Shown here in pieces: positions 62,801 to 64,000 of a stretch of 64,000 nucleotides of DNA. How positions within the stretch are numbered: the stretch's first letter is position 1; the number at the start of each line of letters is the position of its first letter. The DNA comes from an uncultured Mediterraneibacter sp. (GTDB lineage Bacteria > Bacillota > Clostridia > Lachnospirales > Lachnospiraceae). A model generated the notes under the pieces. It had not been told where the DNA came from and did not search any database. It saw nothing but the letters and a program-made list of their open reading frames with translations. The stretch is from NCBI GenBank assembly GCA_944381495.1, contig CALWLJ010000012.1, positions 1-64,000 of the forward strand. Reading direction: 5' to 3'. Both the position numbers and the translations under genes were made by a program.

Positions 62801-64000
62801 ATGAAAGACAGAAAACACACAGGAAGATGGCAGCGAAGCGCAATCGCGGTATGCAGTGTCCTGCTGGCTGCCTGCACCGGTGTAACGGCCGGCGCCGTTT
62901 CGTACAAGTCTCTGATCTGTTCGGCAATTGGAGGAGACATGTATAAGACAGTGGATAAGGAAGGATCTGATCCGATCACACCTTATCCGACAAATGGGAT
63001 GAGTCTGGAGGAATGGAAACAGGAAGCAGACAATCTTGTGGAAGAGGTGGAAGCAGAAGGGATTGTCCTGTTAAAAAATGAAGGAGAAACGCTGCCTCTT
63101 TCCGAAGGATCAAAAATTTCTCTGTTCAGCCGCTCGTCGGTTGACCTGGTGCTGGGCGGCACAGGAGCCGGAGGGATCGATGCTTCCAAAGCAGTGGATC
63201 TTAAGACTGCACTGGAAGAAGACGGAGCCTTTGAGGTAAACAGTACGCTCTGGGATTTCTACAAATCTTATGACGGAAAAGATGGATATATCCGGAGCAA
63301 CGGAACATACAATGGAGCGCTTCCGGAGGATATCTATGTTGCAGAAGTTCCTCAGAGTGAGTATACCGACGAGGTAAAAGCATCTTATGCGGATTATAAT
63401 GATGCGGCAGTAGTTGTTATCTCCAGAGTAGGCGGAGAAGGATCTGATATGCCGACCGGAGATTTCGGGGACGGAACAAAATATCTTGCCCTTCAGGATC
63501 AGGAAAAAGAACTGCTTACCGCAATTCAGGAAAGTGGTCAGTTTGATAAAACAATTGTTCTGATCAATGCATCTAACGCAATGGAACTTGGATGGATGGA
63601 TCAGCAGGAATACGGTGTGGACGCGTGCCTCTGGATCGGCGGTGTAGGGCAGAGCGGCGCCCGTGCTGTCGCTGATGTTCTGGATGGAAAAGTGAATCCT
63701 TCCGGACATAAAGAAGATTTTGCTTCCTACGATTACCAGACGGAAAAGACATATGTTCTGGACAGCGGGGATTACTATTTTGCCATCGGAAACAGTTCCC
63801 ATGACGCTCTGAATAATATTCTGGCGGCACAGGGCATGACAACGGCAGACGGTATGGATTACAACGGAAATGCCGCACTGGTCTACCAGTGGAATAACGG
63901 GGAGAAAGAGCTGCTGTCCACTTCATTCAGTGGAAATGAAATTACAAATCAGTTTGATAATGCAGCTCTTGAGTATTACGGACAAGAGACTGGATACCTG
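62801..64000 (+). CDS. Membrane-anchored GH3-family protein, permuted, partial at window end and internally deleted
   Basis: At least 400 codons, open to the window edge. ATG 62801 follows GGGAGAGG (62787-62794). A signal/anchor helix is at ~13-35. The GH3 alpha/beta domain is recognisable: EAEGIVLLKNEGETLPL, AAVVVISRVGGEGSDMP, ACLWIGGVGQSGARAVADVL and DGKVNPSGH. It then jumps straight to KEDFASYDYQTEKTYVLDSG and DYYFAIGNSSHDALNNIL. In the intact permuted GH3 at 29501-32014 these two motifs are separated by ~140 residues (including REGIYVGYRYFD, PFGYGLSYT and most of the FnIII domain). The frame is preserved across the loss. The catalytic TIM-barrel domain should lie beyond 64000. Confidence 0.85.
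   Translation, partial: MKDRKHTGRWQRSAIAVCSVLLAACTGVTAGAVSYKSLICSAIGGDMYKTVDKEGSDPITPYPTNGMSLEEWKQEADNLVEEVEAEGIVLLKNEGETLPLSEGSKISLFSRSSVDLVLGGTGAGGIDASKAVDLKTALEEDGAFEVNSTLWDFYKSYDGKDGYIRSNGTYNGALPEDIYVAEVPQSEYTDEVKASYADYNDAAVVVISRVGGEGSDMPTGDFGDGTKYLALQDQEKELLTAIQESGQFDKTIVLINASNAMELGWMDQQEYGVDACLWIGGVGQSGARAVADVLDGKVNPSGHKEDFASYDYQTEKTYVLDSGDYYFAIGNSSHDALNNILAAQGMTTADGMDYNGNAALVYQWNNGEKELLSTSFSGNEITNQFDNAALEYYGQETGYL

Noticed and set aside
1-64000. tRNA or rRNA genes
   Set aside because: I scanned for CCA-ended cloverleaf-like stretches and conserved rRNA segments and found none I could support by eye.

Overview
The window reads as chromosomal DNA of a gut Lachnospiraceae-type Firmicute (Clostridia; a Blautia, Mediterraneibacter or Dorea relative would fit, but genus is inference). 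The signs are dense GGAGG-type ribosome binding sites, a T-box leader on metG, a speA-speE-speB / carboxyspermidine polyamine cluster, permuted GH3 beta-glucosidases, a DUF6442+XRE pair, a YhgE/Pip giant protein, and many small HTH regulators. I see no rRNA, tRNA or CRISPR array.

Layout. 1-930: debris, with the start of an IS transposase abutting a MerR/TipAS-type regulator that has lost its HTH. 1026-2288: CYTH protein and esterase. 2412-8421: a minus-strand maltodextrin locus (two permeases, binding lipoprotein, GH13 enzyme, LacI regulator) with LacI operators at its promoter. 8600-13004: a decayed DUF2935 gene followed by a very large MnxG-like multicopper oxidase split by one in-frame TAA and carrying a cysteine-rich 13-residue repeat linker. 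13178-18937: membrane XRE regulator, YhgE/Pip protein with its TetR neighbour, and a DUF6442/XRE pair behind a promoter studded with CAAG/CTTGG operators. 19087-20370: ECF-like sigma factor fused to an unknown domain. 20497-28818: a complete four-gene type II Wadjet (JetABCD) plasmid-defence operon with its own promoter. 28839-29410: two palindromic intergenic elements. 29501-35374: GH3 enzyme, a small cysteine-containing protein, a YczE-like/cytidylate-kinase-like fusion, MarR and XRE regulators. 35602-42817: VanZ-like protein, two-component system, AraC regulator, CapA protein, discoidin-like protein. 43391-49247: polyamine biosynthesis. 49259-51789: T-box and metG. 52090-54034: HTH-Uma2 fusion and an aminotransferase. 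54121-58181: a yclNOPQ-like ferric-siderophore importer behind a probable metal-responsive promoter. 58207-60093: second copy of the long palindromic element, DegV, and an internally deleted Rpn-family protein. 60717-64000: LytTR/GHKL two-component system and a GH3 gene that runs off the end and appears internally deleted.

How the genes work together. The maltodextrin locus imports and trims alpha-glucans under LacI control, and its ATPase must come from elsewhere. The polyamine cluster can go from arginine through agmatine and putrescine to spermidine by the carboxyspermidine route, with a spermidine synthase also present. The siderophore operon is a full permease/permease/ATPase/binding-protein set. 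The Jet genes form one SMC-based defence complex plus a toprim nuclease subunit. Several genes show decay by in-frame internal deletion (Rpn, terminal GH3), frameshift/deletion (DUF2935) or nonsense (multicopper oxidase), and three families of palindromic repeats lie between genes.
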